Positions 40,608 through 50,091 of a stretch of DNA of 64,000 nt are shown here, piece after piece. Every line of letters begins with the position of its first letter. Positions within the stretch are counted from its first letter, which is position 1. The stretch covers positions 10,195-74,194 of the forward strand of contig JAZRPW010000027.1 of assembly GCA_045649405.1 (NCBI GenBank), read 5' to 3'. Below the pieces are notes generated by a model. The model had not been told where the DNA came from, ran no database searches, and was given only the letters and a program-made list of their open reading frames with translations. Source of the DNA: RUG11462 sp045649405 (GTDB taxonomy: Bacteria > Bacillota > Clostridia > Oscillospirales > Acutalibacteraceae). The translations under genes and the position numbers were made by a program.

Positions 40608-42516
40608 CTTCAGCTACCGCTTTTGGTTTTCTCCAAAGTGAGAATTTAAGAACTGTGAGAATGATTACTGCAAACAACAAAATACCACCAATGCTTGCAA
40701 CGTTGCCAGGAATATAAGCAGAAAGGTCAATCAATTTGTCAACACCGATTACTGCTAAGAGAGCAAGAATGATACCAACAAGTCCTTCACCTGCAATCAT
40801 ACCTGAGCAGAAGAGAATACCATCATTAACGATTCTCTTTTTGTCATCTTCTGGTTTTTTCATTTTGTCAAGAGCCAAACGAACAAGACCACCAACCATG
40901 ATACAAGCGTTAAGTTGAACTGGGAGATAAACACCGATTGCGAATGGCAAAACAGGAATGCCGATGAGTTCAACAACAACTGCAATAAACACGCCAGTGA
41001 AAACGAGTGGCCAAGGAAGGTTGCCTTCCATTACGCCTTCGATGATGAGTTTCATCAAAGTTGCTTGTGGAGCAGCAAGTTGGTCTGAACCAAAGCCCCA
41101 AGCGCTATCAAGCAAGTACAATGTACCGCCGATTGCGAATGCTGCTGCGATTACACCAACAACTTCACCGATTTGTTGTTTTTTAGGTGTTGCGCCGAGC
41201 AAGAAGCCAGTTTTCAAGTCTTGTGATGTGTCACCTGCGATTGCAGAAACGATACAGATTACTGAGCCAATTGCAATTGCACTGCACATACCAGCAACGC
41301 CTGTTGCACCAGTTACTTTCAAGATGAGAGTTGCAATAAGAAGTGTTGCAATTGCCATACCTGAAACTGGGTTGTTACTACTACCAACAAGACCAACCAT
41401 TCGGCTTGAAACTGTTGCAAAGAAGAAACCAAACACAACAATGATGAATGCGCCAAGTAATGAAACTGGAATTGCAGGAACAAGCCATACCAAAAGTGTT
41501 AAAACAACGATTGCTGCAATTACAACTTTGATGTTAAGGTCTTGCTCTGTACGAGATGTACCAGCCACGCCTGCGCCTTTCATGCTCTTCATTGCGCCAG
41601 AGAAAGTTTTAACAATAAGTGGCAATGATTTAATGAGTGAAATGATACCACCGGCTGCTAATGCACCAGCACCGATGTATCTGATGTAACTACTCCAGAT
41701 AGCACTTGCGCCACCTGAAGCGAACATTTCACTAATTGGAGCTGTGCCAGGATAAAGTGTAAGGTCTGCGCCGAAAAGCACAATGAGTGGAATGATTACA
41801 AGCCAGCTTAAAACACCGCCTGCAAACATGTAAGATGAAATTCTAGCACCACAAATGTAACCAACGCTCATTACAGCTGGATAAATTTGAGTACCAATTT
41901 CGCCTGCGAAGCCTTTTACTTTTACAGAAACTTCGCCTGAAACTACCTTCAAACCATCAATAATGAATTTGAAGAGTGCTGCAAAGCCCATACCTGCGAA
42001 TACAGTTGATGCGTTTGCGCCACCTTTTTCGCCTGCCAAAAGAACTTCTGCACAAGCAGTTCCTTCTGGATAAGGCAAAATGCCGTGTTCCTTAACGATA
42101 AGTGCGTTTCTAAGTGGAACCATAAAGAATACGCCCAAAAGACCGCCGATTAAAGCAATGAGAGTAATCTCAACAATGCTTGGCTTGTCCATTTTACCTT
42201 CTGCTGCCCATAAGAACAAAGCAGGAAGTGTGAAGATTGCGCCTGCTGCTAAAGATTCACCAGCAGAACCGATTGTTTGAACAACGTTGCTTTCAAGAAT
42301 TGAGTTTTTACGCATTAAGATACGAATTACGCCCATTGCGATAACTGCTGCCGGAATTGAAGCAGAAACAGTCATACCAACTCTAAGACCGAGATAAGCA
42401 TTCGCTGCACCAAACACAACCGCAAGAATAATACCCATAACAATTGATGTTATTGTTATCTCCGGTGTGATTTTTTCAGCCGGAATATACGGCTGAAAGT
42501 CTTTTTTGTTTTCCAT
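40597..42516 (-). CDS. OPT-family oligopeptide transporter
   Basis: A 639-residue integral membrane protein with about 15 helices. ITITSIVMGIILAVVFGAANAYLGLRVG at the N-terminus and GTACAEVLLAGEKGG, GDTSQDLKTGFLLGATP and GLVGSSNNPVSGM are typical of the bacterial OPT branch, which imports short peptides with protons. AAAGGAG precedes the ATG. It lies between pepD upstream and the PqqD-like gene downstream, giving a coherent peptide uptake and breakdown cluster. Confidence 0.94.
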   Translation of the reverse strand: MENKKDFQPYIPAEKITPEITITSIVMGIILAVVFGAANAYLGLRVGMTVSASIPAAVIAMGVIRILMRKNSILESNVVQTIGSAGESLAAGAIFTLPALFLWAAEGKMDKPSIVEITLIALIGGLLGVFFMVPLRNALIVKEHGILPYPEGTACAEVLLAGEKGGANASTVFAGMGFAALFKFIIDGLKVVSGEVSVKVKGFAGEIGTQIYPAVMSVGYICGARISSYMFAGGVLSWLVIIPLIVLFGADLTLYPGTAPISEMFASGGASAIWSSYIRYIGAGALAAGGIISLIKSLPLIVKTFSGAMKSMKGAGVAGTSRTEQDLNIKVVIAAIVVLTLLVWLVPAIPVSLLGAFIIVVFGFFFATVSSRMVGLVGSSNNPVSGMAIATLLIATLILKVTGATGVAGMCSAIAIGSVICIVSAIAGDTSQDLKTGFLLGATPKKQQIGEVVGVIAAAFAIGGTLYLLDSAWGFGSDQLAAPQATLMKLIIEGVMEGNLPWPLVFTGVFIAVVVELIGIPVLPFAIGVYLPVQLNACIMVGGLVRLALDKMKKPEDDKKRIVNDGILFCSGMIAGEGLVGIILALLAVIGVDKLIDLSAYIPGNVASIGGILLFAVIILTVLKFSLWRKPKAVAEDEE

Positions 42517-42544
42517 AATTTTTCTCCTTTAAATATTTTAAACT

Positions 42545-42573
42545 ATTATACCATAAATCTACATTTTTTGCAA
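42545..42573 (-). promoter_or_regulatory. Promoter of the OPT-PqqD operon
   Basis: On the minus strand TTGCAA, a 17-bp spacer and TATAAT with extended -10 (TGGTATAAT), 28 bp before the start codon. Confidence 0.8.
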
Positions 42574-42580
42574 ACAATAT

Positions 42581-44020
42581 TTATTGGCATTTTTCAAGTA
42601 TTTTTAGTACTAAATTAAACATTCTCTCGGTTGAAGAAATGCTTAATTTTTCCCCTACTGTATGCACGTCAAAAAGTTGCGGACCAATTGAAATGCAGTC
42701 AAGATTTTTGATTTTTGATGAGAAAACTCCACACTCAAGACCTGCGTGAAGTGCTTCTACCTTTGGTTCAAACCCAAAACTTTCTTTGAATGAAGTTTTA
42801 TAAATTTCTTGCAATGCAGAATTTGATTTAAACTCCCAAGGTGGATAGTCACCTGAAGAACTGACTTCAAAATTGCCAACACTAAAGAAGCAGTAAAGAC
42901 GCTCTTTTAAATAATCAAGTGCAGTTTGTTTGTTACTTCTCAAAGCAAAGCCAAAATTAATTTCAGTTTCGGTTGTGTTCAAAATGCCAAGGTTGAGTGA
43001 AGTTTCAACCAAACCCTCAATTTCTTTGCTCATCTCAATAATGCCATTTGGTACACAAACAAGTGTGTAAATAAGCATTTTTTTAGATTCTTCATCAATT
43101 ACAAGACATTCTTTTTTGCCATTGGCTTTAACGCAAAAACTAAATCCATTTTCTCGAGCGTTGATTTCTGCCTTAACAATTTCTAAATATTCTTGCGCGA
43201 GTGTTTGCAAATTTTCATCATCACTCAAAAGAGTAACGCTACATTTATTAGGAATTGCGTTGCATTTGTCTCCACTAACAATGCTAACAACATCAAATTT
43301 ACATTTTGAATTCAAGTAATTCAACACTCTACCCATTAAAATTGATGCGTTAACTCTGCCACGATTGATTTCAACGCCAGAGTGACCACCTAAAAGTCCA
43401 CTTAATGAAATGATAAATTCATTGCCACTTTTTTTCTCTCGTTTAACATTCAAAACTGCTGAAAAATCGCTACCGCCTGCGCAAGAAACGGTTACTGTGT
43501 CATCTTCTTCAGAGTCAAGGTTAATCATCTTTTTAGCAGAAAGTCCATCAGTACAAAGTGCGCTAGCACCAATCATTCCAATTTCTTCATCGGTTGTAAA
43601 CACCGCTTCAATTGGTGGGTGTGGGTAGTTTTCACTTTCTAAAATTGCCAAAACAATTGCTACTGCAATGCCGTTGTCAGCACCAAGTGTTGTGCCATTT
43701 GCAAAAACAAAGTCGCCATCTACACCTAAATCAAGCCCATCTTTGCAAAAATCAATTGTGCTTTCTTCGGTTTTTTGGCAAACCATATCAAGATGTCCTT
43801 GCAAAATTACCGGCTCGCTGTTTTCATAACCCTTTGTGCCTGATTTAAAAATTATTACATTATTATAATCATCTTTTTCGGCTTTTAAGTTGTGAGTTTT
43901 TGCAAATTCTAAACAATAGTCACTAATTTTATCCATATCAGAAGAGCCGTGCGGAATTGAGCAGATTTCTTCAAAATATTTAAAAACTCTTTCGGGTTTA
44001 AGTCCTGTTAATTTAGCCAT
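42581..44020 (-). CDS. pepD: Aminoacyl-histidine dipeptidase-like M20 peptidase
   Basis: A 479-residue zinc dipeptidase of the M20C/PepD family that cleaves Xaa-His and other dipeptides in the cytoplasm. Metal and catalytic residues are visible in LQGHLDMV (His, Asp), LGADNGIAVA, TDEEIGMIG (Glu pair), and ALHAGLECGVF. Length is normal for PepD. AAAGGAG precedes the ATG. It is upstream of the OPT peptide transporter, but each has its own promoter. Confidence 0.93.
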   Translation of the reverse strand: MAKLTGLKPERVFKYFEEICSIPHGSSDMDKISDYCLEFAKTHNLKAEKDDYNNVIIFKSGTKGYENSEPVILQGHLDMVCQKTEESTIDFCKDGLDLGVDGDFVFANGTTLGADNGIAVAIVLAILESENYPHPPIEAVFTTDEEIGMIGASALCTDGLSAKKMINLDSEEDDTVTVSCAGGSDFSAVLNVKREKKSGNEFIISLSGLLGGHSGVEINRGRVNASILMGRVLNYLNSKCKFDVVSIVSGDKCNAIPNKCSVTLLSDDENLQTLAQEYLEIVKAEINARENGFSFCVKANGKKECLVIDEESKKMLIYTLVCVPNGIIEMSKEIEGLVETSLNLGILNTTETEINFGFALRSNKQTALDYLKERLYCFFSVGNFEVSSSGDYPPWEFKSNSALQEIYKTSFKESFGFEPKVEALHAGLECGVFSSKIKNLDCISIGPQLFDVHTVGEKLSISSTERMFNLVLKILEKCQ

Positions 44021-44049
44021 TTTTTACTCCTTTTTTAGCTTTTAGAAGT

Positions 44050-44078
44050 ATTATACCACAAAGCACAAAAAAGTACAA
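44050..44078 (-). promoter_or_regulatory. Promoter of pepD
   Basis: On the minus strand TTGTAC, a 17-bp spacer and TATAAT with extended -10, 29 bp before the start codon. Confidence 0.75.
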
Positions 44079-44082
44079 ACAA

Positions 44083-44116
44083 AAAAAGCAGATTAGTAAA
44101 AACTAATCTGCTTTTT
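44083..44116 (-). terminator. Rho-independent terminator of gapA
   Basis: A 15-bp stem with core GCAGATTAGT / ACTAATCTGC (loop AAAA); on the minus strand it is followed by T7, just after the GAPDH gene. Confidence 0.88.
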
Positions 44117-44132
44117 GAGAACTTAAATTTAA

Positions 44133-45164
44133 TTAAGCGAGTTCAGCGAAGTATTTAATTGTTCTAACCATTTGTGATGTGTATGAGTTTTCGTTGTCAT
44201 ACCAAGAAACAACTTGTACTTCGTATAAACCGTTGCCGAGGTCACAAACCATAGTTTGTGTTGCATCAAACAATGAACCGTATGTCATACCGATAACGTC
44301 TGAAGAAACGATTGGGTCTGTGTTGTAACCGAATGATGCTGAAGCAGCAGCTTTCATTGCAGCGTTGATGCCGTCAACTGTTACGTTGTCGCCTTTAACA
44401 ACTGCTGTAAGAATTGTTGTTGAACCTGTTGGAACAGGAACACGTTGAGCTGAACCGATAAGTTTACCGTTGAGTTCAGGAATTACAAGACCGATTGCTT
44501 TAGCAGCACCTGTTGAGTTAGGTACGATGTTAGCAGCACCAGCTCTTGCTCTTCTCATATCGCCTTTTCTGTGTGGACCGTCAAGAATCATTTGGTCGCC
44601 TGTGTAAGCGTGGATTGTTGACATGATACCGCTTTGGATTTCAGCGTAGTCGTTAAGAGCTTTAGCCATTGGAGCCAAGCAGTTTGTTGTACATGAAGCA
44701 GCAGAAATGATTGTGTCATCAGCTGTCAATGTATCTTCGTTAACTGAGAATACTACTGTTGGGAGGTCGTTACCTGCTGGAGCAGAAATAACAACTTTTT
44801 TAGCACCTGCATCGATGTGAGCTTGTGCTTTTGCTTTTGAGCAGTAGAAACCTGTACACTCAAGAACAACGTCAACACCGAGGTCACCCCATGGGAGTTC
44901 TGCAGCGTTTGGTTTAGCGTAGATTGTGATTTTTTTGCCGTCAACTACGATGTAGTCTTCGCCAGCTTCAACTGTGTGAGTTTCTTCACCAATTCTGCCA
45001 CAGTAACCGCCTTGAGCTGTGTCATATTTAAGCAAGTTAGCGAGCATTTTTGGATCTGTTAAGTCGTTGATAGCAACAACTTCATAGCCTTCTGCACCGA
45101 ACATTTGTCTGAATGCAAGACGACCGATACGGCCGAAACCGTTAATAGCAACTTTTACTGACAT
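44133..45164 (-). CDS. gapA: Glyceraldehyde-3-phosphate dehydrogenase (phosphorylating)
   Basis: A 343-residue glycolytic enzyme. NAD-binding INGFGRIGR at the N-terminus, the catalytic Cys in SAASCTTNCLAP (about residue 156), the downstream His in TIHAYTGDQ, and the phosphate site RARAGAANIVPNSTGAAKA are intact. A strong AGGAGG ribosome binding site and a good promoter fit high expression. It stands alone, not in a pgk-tpi operon. Confidence 0.97.
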   Translation of the reverse strand: MSVKVAINGFGRIGRLAFRQMFGAEGYEVVAINDLTDPKMLANLLKYDTAQGGYCGRIGEETHTVEAGEDYIVVDGKKITIYAKPNAAELPWGDLGVDVVLECTGFYCSKAKAQAHIDAGAKKVVISAPAGNDLPTVVFSVNEDTLTADDTIISAASCTTNCLAPMAKALNDYAEIQSGIMSTIHAYTGDQMILDGPHRKGDMRRARAGAANIVPNSTGAAKAIGLVIPELNGKLIGSAQRVPVPTGSTTILTAVVKGDNVTVDGINAAMKAAASASFGYNTDPIVSSDVIGMTYGSLFDATQTMVCDLGNGLYEVQVVSWYDNENSYTSQMVRTIKYFAELA

Positions 45165-45199
45165 AATTTTGTCCTCCTAATATTTGTTGTCTTATATAT

Positions 45200-45226
45200 A
45201 TTATACCAAATCAAAGATAATTTCAA
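45200..45226 (-). promoter_or_regulatory. Extended -10 promoter of gapA
   Basis: On the minus strand TGGTATAAT (extended -10) with TTGAAA 15 bp upstream. The short spacer suggests that the extended -10 compensates. About 36 bp before the start codon. Confidence 0.7.
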
Positions 45227-45334
45227 GAGTTTTTGTTAATTTTTTAACTAATTTTCAAACTTTTTACCTTTTGTTTATATATTGATGTAATATTATGTAG
45301 TTTTTTGTAGAAAATATATACACAAAATAAAAAA

Positions 45335-45364
45335 GCACTCGAAAAGCCGAAACTTTTTGAGTGC
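45335..45364 (-). terminator. Rho-independent terminator of the ispH-rpsA gene
   Basis: A 12-bp stem (GCACTCGAAAAG / CTTTTTGAGTGC, one G-T pair, loop CCGAAA) with T-rich tract on the minus strand, 12 bp after the stop. The stretch 45227-45334 between it and the gapA promoter is AT-rich with no feature I can support. Confidence 0.8.
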
Positions 45365-45376
45365 ATTTGTTTTAAA

Positions 45377-47530
45377 TTAGTCAGCTAATGGTTCAAATTG
45401 GTCTGCGCCAACACCGCAAAGTGGACAAACAAAGTCTTCTGCTAATGTTTCGCCACCTTGAACATAACCACAAGCTTGGCAAACATAACCTTTTGGTGGT
45501 TCTGCTGGAGCTTCTGGCTCTGCTGGAGTTTCTTCTACAACTTCTTCAGGTAAAAGAGCTCTGATTGAAAGGCTAACACGTTTTGCATCAAAGTCGATAC
45601 CAACGATTTGTGCTTCAACTTCTTGACCGATTTCAAGAGCGTCTTGTGGTTTTTCAATTCTCTTGTTAGCAATTTGAGAAATGTGAATAAGACCATCAAT
45701 ACCTGTCATAAGGTTAGCAAAAGCACCGTATGAAGCAAAGCTTACAACTTTAACAGTTGCTGTGTCGCCAACTTGGTATTTTGTTTTGATGATTTCCCAT
45801 GGGTTGTCTTCTGCTTTTTTGAAGCCCAATGAGATTTTCTTGTTTTCTTTATCAAGTTCTTTAACGTAAACAGTAACTGTGTCACCAACGTTAACAACTT
45901 CTGATGGATGTTTAATTCTTGTCCAAGCAAGTTCAGTAATGTGAATCATACCATCAACACCGCCGATGTCAACAAATGCACCGTATGATGTGAGTGATTT
46001 AACAACGCCTTCATATGTAGCGCCTTCTTCAATTGCTGCCCAAGCTGCTTCTCTTTGTTTCTTTTGTTCTTCACGCAAGATAACACGAACAGAACCAACA
46101 ACGTTTCTGCCACGACGAATGTCGATTACTTTAAATGAAACAGTTGTGCCAACCAATTCATTCAAATCTTCATTGCGAGTTAATGTTGCTTGTGAAGCAG
46201 GAATGAATACACGAACACCGTTAGAAACAACAGTTACGCCACCTTTTACAACTGCAGCAACTTTGCCTTCTAAAATTTCGCCTGATTCTTTTGCTTCTTC
46301 CATTTTAGCAATGCCAGCATGTGAATCAAAACGTTTTTTAGAAAGTGTGATAATACCTTCTTGGTCGTTAGTTCTCATAACGATTAAATCAATTTCATCG
46401 CCAACTTTTACAACGTCAACTGGGTTAACGTTTGGTTCAGCTGAAAGTTCGTTTGCAGGAACAATACCTGTGTACTTACGTCCAATATCAACTTGTACTT
46501 CAGTTGGGTTAACAGCCACAACAACACCTTTAACTCTTTGGTTAGAGTTCATGCTGTTTAATGACTCTTCAAGTGCTTCTTCGAATGTCATATCGTCAAA
46601 GGACTTTTCAAGCTTTGTTTCAGCCTCCATTTTAGTTTCAGCTGTAACTTCTTCAGCCATAGTTTCCTCATTTTTCAAAATTTCGGTCATTGTATTTAGT
46701 ACCTCCTTAATTATAACGGCAGGTGTGGAAGCGCCTGCAGTTACTCCGACAAAGCGAACTGAGTGGAACAAAACAGGGTCTAATTCTTGGGCGGTTTCCA
46801 CCAAAACAGTTTTTGTTTTCTTTGAACAAATTTCAAACAACTTTTTAGTGTTTGAACTATGTTTGCCGCCGATTACAACCATAAGGTCAGCTTTTTTTGC
46901 TAACTCTTCTGCTTCGTTTTGCCTTTCAGTAGTCGCATCACATATTGTATCAAAAAAAATCGCGTTTGTATAGACTTTTTTGATAATTTTTTTAAAAATT
47001 TCCCACTTTTTTGCGTTAAATGTTGTTTGTGAGACAACAACCGGGTCATTTTTACCCATATTTTTACAATTTTTTAATGTAGTTTGCAACTCTTCTTCTG
47101 TTTTAAAACAGAAGACATCTGAATTAGCAAAGCCCTTAATACCAATAACCTCTGCGTGATTTTCATCTCCCGCAATTAAAACAGGTGTATTTTCATTAGA
47201 ATTTTTTTCAACAATTTTGTGGATTTTGTAAACAAAAGGACAGGTCGCATCACAAACCTCAAGTCCTTTTTGTTCTATTTTTTCATAAGTTGCTTTGTCA
47301 ACGCCGTGAGAGCGAATGACAACTGTGTAACCTTCTGGCACTTCATCAATACTTTCAACAGTTTTAACCCCACGGTTTGCAAGACTTTCAACCATTTGTG
47401 GATTGTGAATAATTGGACCTAAAGTGCAAACCTTTTTACCTTCTAAAAGCAACTTTTCAACCAATTGCACCGCTCTGTCAACGCCAAAGCAAAAACCGGC
47501 TTTTTCGCCAAGTTCAACTTTAAAACTCAT
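45377..47530 (-). CDS. ispH: IspH-ribosomal protein S1 fusion with C-terminal rubredoxin-like domain
   Basis: A 717-residue fusion. Residues 1-283 are IspH (LytB), the 4Fe-4S enzyme making IPP and DMAPP from HMBPP, with cluster Cys in AGFCFGV, CDATCPFV and ICDATTERQ. A linker (about 285-330) leads to four S1 RNA-binding domains (about 332-650, e.g. TYEGVVKSLTSYGAFVDIGG), as in the known clostridial IspH-S1 fusions. The last 38 residues, after a Pro/Glu/Ala linker, form a rubredoxin-like knuckle: YVCQACGY then FVCPLCGVGADQFEPL. The start at 47530 overlaps the plsC stop by 11 nt. The rubredoxin tail could hold iron or zinc and might supply electrons to the IspH cluster (inference). Confidence 0.93.
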   Translation of the reverse strand: MSFKVELGEKAGFCFGVDRAVQLVEKLLLEGKKVCTLGPIIHNPQMVESLANRGVKTVESIDEVPEGYTVVIRSHGVDKATYEKIEQKGLEVCDATCPFVYKIHKIVEKNSNENTPVLIAGDENHAEVIGIKGFANSDVFCFKTEEELQTTLKNCKNMGKNDPVVVSQTTFNAKKWEIFKKIIKKVYTNAIFFDTICDATTERQNEAEELAKKADLMVVIGGKHSSNTKKLFEICSKKTKTVLVETAQELDPVLFHSVRFVGVTAGASTPAVIIKEVLNTMTEILKNEETMAEEVTAETKMEAETKLEKSFDDMTFEEALEESLNSMNSNQRVKGVVVAVNPTEVQVDIGRKYTGIVPANELSAEPNVNPVDVVKVGDEIDLIVMRTNDQEGIITLSKKRFDSHAGIAKMEEAKESGEILEGKVAAVVKGGVTVVSNGVRVFIPASQATLTRNEDLNELVGTTVSFKVIDIRRGRNVVGSVRVILREEQKKQREAAWAAIEEGATYEGVVKSLTSYGAFVDIGGVDGMIHITELAWTRIKHPSEVVNVGDTVTVYVKELDKENKKISLGFKKAEDNPWEIIKTKYQVGDTATVKVVSFASYGAFANLMTGIDGLIHISQIANKRIEKPQDALEIGQEVEAQIVGIDFDAKRVSLSIRALLPEEVVEETPAEPEAPAEPPKGYVCQACGYVQGGETLAEDFVCPLCGVGADQFEPLAD

Positions 47531-48146
47531 TTTGACCCATCTCCCAAAGTGCAGTAATTTCATCCATTATTTTTGTTGTGGCTTGTTTAAGCCCTTGTCT
47601 GTCACGACCTTCAAAATGAATTTCTTCATGAGCAATTGGTTTGCCGATTATTAATTTTACTTTGCAAAATGGTTTTACTTTGTCTTTAACAACAATTGCC
47701 ATTGGCACAACATCTGCGCCTGTTTCATTTGCAATGAAAGCAGTGCCTGCTTTTGCTCTTTTTGGTTTGTTGTCTTTTGAGCGTGTTCCTTCTGGAAAAA
47801 TGCCCAAAATTCCACCATTTTTTACAATTTCAATTGCATGTTCAACAGGACCTGTTGTGTTACCCCCTCTGTCAACTGCAAATGCGCCTGCTTTTCCAAG
47901 AAGCCAAGCTAACGGTTTAAACTTAAAAAGTTCTGCCTTTGCCATAAAACAAATGCGCTTTTTTGTTTTAACAAGCCAAAAAACCGGGTCAACAAATGAA
48001 ATGTGGTTGCTACAAAAAACAACACCACCAGATGTTGGCAAATTTTCAAGACCTTTTATTTCTACTCTAAAAACAATTTTCACAATTACGCTTAACACAG
48101 CAACAATTGCAGCAATGAATTTAGTTTGTTTGTGTGAATTTTTCAT
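47520..48146 (-). CDS. plsC: 1-acyl-sn-glycerol-3-phosphate acyltransferase
   Basis: A 208-residue membrane-associated acyltransferase of phospholipid synthesis (lysophosphatidate to phosphatidate). The N-terminal hydrophobic helix (about 9-28) is followed by the catalytic NHISFVDP (HX4D) and the substrate-binding FPEGTRS motifs; VVPMAIV completes block IV. Its ATG directly follows the cmk stop, and its 3' end overlaps ispH-rpsA, giving the common clostridial cmk-plsC-ispH order. Confidence 0.94.
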   Translation of the reverse strand: MKNSHKQTKFIAAIVAVLSVIVKIVFRVEIKGLENLPTSGGVVFCSNHISFVDPVFWLVKTKKRICFMAKAELFKFKPLAWLLGKAGAFAVDRGGNTTGPVEHAIEIVKNGGILGIFPEGTRSKDNKPKRAKAGTAFIANETGADVVPMAIVVKDKVKPFCKVKLIIGKPIAHEEIHFEGRDRQGLKQATTKIMDEITALWEMGQNEF

Positions 48147-48815
48147 TTACTTATTGATTTCCTTATTAATAATATCTAAAACTGCTTGAATGCTCATTTC
48201 ACGTGTGTTTGGGGATGTATCAAGATAAATTGCATCATCAGCACATTTAAGCGGAGCAATTTCACGGTTCATATCTCTATAATCACGCTCTTTAATGTCA
48301 GCCAAAATATCATCATAATTAACATCATAACCACGTTCTTTTTGCTCAAGATATCTTCTGTTTGCACGTTCTTCAGCAGTAGCAGTTAAAAAGATTTTTA
48401 CTGTTGCGTTTGGAAGCACAACTGTGCCGATATCTCTACCGTCCATTACAATGTTATATTTTTTTGCAAATGAACGTTGAAGGTCTAACAAAAATGTTCT
48501 AACTGCAGGAATTGCAGATGCTTTTGAAGCGGCTTGTGAAACCTCTTCTGTTCTAATTTTATCACTTACGTCTTCACCATTTACAAATACGTGTTGTGTG
48601 CCTTCGATAAATTTAATTTCTACATTGATTTGTGGTAAGAAAGAAACAACACTTTCTGCATCATCAATATTGCCACCATTTGAAAGCACAAAATAACCGA
48701 TTGAACGGTAAAGTGCGCCAGTATCAACATAAATGTAACCTAATTCTTTTGAAACCATTTTGGCAATGGTACTTTTGCCTGCACCTGCAGGTCCGTCAAT
48801 TGCAACTGAAATCAT
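48147..48815 (-). CDS. cmk: Cytidylate kinase
   Basis: A 222-residue nucleoside monophosphate kinase phosphorylating CMP and dCMP. P-loop GPAGAGKST (8-16), the CMP-binding DTGALYRS and MDGRDIGTVVLP, and the lid ERANRRYLEQKERG are all as in family members. It starts 4 nt after the flavoprotein gene stop and is contiguous with plsC. Confidence 0.96.
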   Translation of the reverse strand: MISVAIDGPAGAGKSTIAKMVSKELGYIYVDTGALYRSIGYFVLSNGGNIDDAESVVSFLPQINVEIKFIEGTQHVFVNGEDVSDKIRTEEVSQAASKASAIPAVRTFLLDLQRSFAKKYNIVMDGRDIGTVVLPNATVKIFLTATAEERANRRYLEQKERGYDVNYDDILADIKERDYRDMNREIAPLKCADDAIYLDTSPNTREMSIQAVLDIINKEINK

Positions 48816-48819
48816 ATTT

Positions 48820-50076
48820 TTATTCCCCTTGTTTTAATTTTTCATTTATTGAATTTGCAACGCAAAATGCTGTTGAAAAAGCAATTTGCAAATTAAAGCC
48901 ACCAGTATAAGCATCAACATCTAAAACTTCGCCGGCAAAATAAAGATTTTGTTTTATTTTTGACGCGCAAGTTTTAGGGTCAATTTCTGCAACCGAAACA
49001 CCACCTGATGTTACAATTGCTTCTTCAATTGGTCTAAATGCAGTTACGGTAAAACACAAATTTTTAATCAAATTCACAAGTTTTTCTCTTTGCTCTTTTG
49101 TAATTTGGTTTACCTTTATTTGTTTATCAATGCCGCTAAGTTTGATTATAACAGGAATCATCTTAGAAGGCAACAATTTTGACAAAGAATTGAGAAGAAT
49201 TTTGTTGCTATTCTCAGAAAAATCTCGCAAAATTCTTGCATCTAACTTTTCAAAATCCAACGCAGGTTTCATATCAATATGAACCTTGTATCTGCCTTTT
49301 TGCATATTTCTCATATGGGCAGAAGCCGACAAAATCATTGGACCTGAAAGCCCAAAATGAGTGAAAAGCATTTCGCCAAAGTCGGTGTAAATTGTCTTTT
49401 TAAGCACAGTGTCTTCAACCGAAATGGCAACATTTTTGAGTGACAAACCTTGGCACTCACTCGCAGCCCCTTCTGCACAACAAAGTGGCACAAGCGAACC
49501 AATTGGCTCAATAATTTTATGACCGACCGATTTTGCAAACTCATAACCATCCCCTGTAGAGCCGGTTTTTGGGTAAGACACGCCACCGGTTGCAACCACA
49601 ACAAAATCACACTCTACTTTTTCGCCATTTTCAAGTTGTACTGCGGTTACTTTTTCGTTTTCACTTTCAATGCCGATTGCTTTTTCATTAATAGTTTCAA
49701 CGCCATTTTTTAACACAAAATTATAAAGACAATCAACAACATCAACCGATTTATCCGAAATTGGAAAAACTCGATTTCCACGTTCAACCTTTATTGGCAC
49801 GCCGTTGTCTTCAAAAAAAGCAACTGTGTCATAAGCATCAAACTGTGAAAAAGCGCTGTACATAAACTTATTGTTTTTTGTCATTGCGGCAATAAGTTCG
49901 TTTTTGTCGGACATATTTGTAATGTTACATCTGCCCTTGCCTGTGATTAGCAATTTTCTGCCAACCTTTTCATTCTTTTCTAAAAGTGCAACGCTATTGC
50001 CACACTTTGCAATGTTACCGGCACAAAAAAGCCCTGCAGGACCACCGCCGATAACCACAACATCATATTTTTTCAA
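48820..50076 (-). CDS. HI0933/BaiN-family FAD-dependent oxidoreductase
   Basis: A 418-residue flavoprotein with an N-terminal FAD fold (VVIGGGPAGLFCAGNIAKCG), the family motif GRKLLITGKGRCNITN and the C-terminal GEVLDVDAYTGGFNLQIAFSTA. Members are widespread; some, called BaiN, reduce bile-acid intermediates, but general function is unsettled. The start is TTG at 50076 with AGGGG upstream; no ATG fits. First gene of the flavoprotein-cmk-plsC-ispH run. Confidence 0.92.
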   Translation of the reverse strand: MKKYDVVVIGGGPAGLFCAGNIAKCGNSVALLEKNEKVGRKLLITGKGRCNITNMSDKNELIAAMTKNNKFMYSAFSQFDAYDTVAFFEDNGVPIKVERGNRVFPISDKSVDVVDCLYNFVLKNGVETINEKAIGIESENEKVTAVQLENGEKVECDFVVVATGGVSYPKTGSTGDGYEFAKSVGHKIIEPIGSLVPLCCAEGAASECQGLSLKNVAISVEDTVLKKTIYTDFGEMLFTHFGLSGPMILSASAHMRNMQKGRYKVHIDMKPALDFEKLDARILRDFSENSNKILLNSLSKLLPSKMIPVIIKLSGIDKQIKVNQITKEQREKLVNLIKNLCFTVTAFRPIEEAIVTSGGVSVAEIDPKTCASKIKQNLYFAGEVLDVDAYTGGFNLQIAFSTAFCVANSINEKLKQGE

Positions 50077-50091
50077 AATAATATTCCCCTA

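Noticed and set aside
40958..41689. Plus-strand open frame (243 codons) opposite the OPT transporter
   Set aside because: Antisense to a clear 15-helix transporter; Ala/Pro/Thr-rich shadow without domain, promoter or ribosome binding site.
45966..46973. Long open frame on the plus strand (335 codons) opposite the IspH-S1 fusion
   Set aside because: It is antisense to a well-supported gene, has no ribosome binding site, and its sequence is the low-complexity Ser/Thr composition expected from reading codon-biased DNA backwards.
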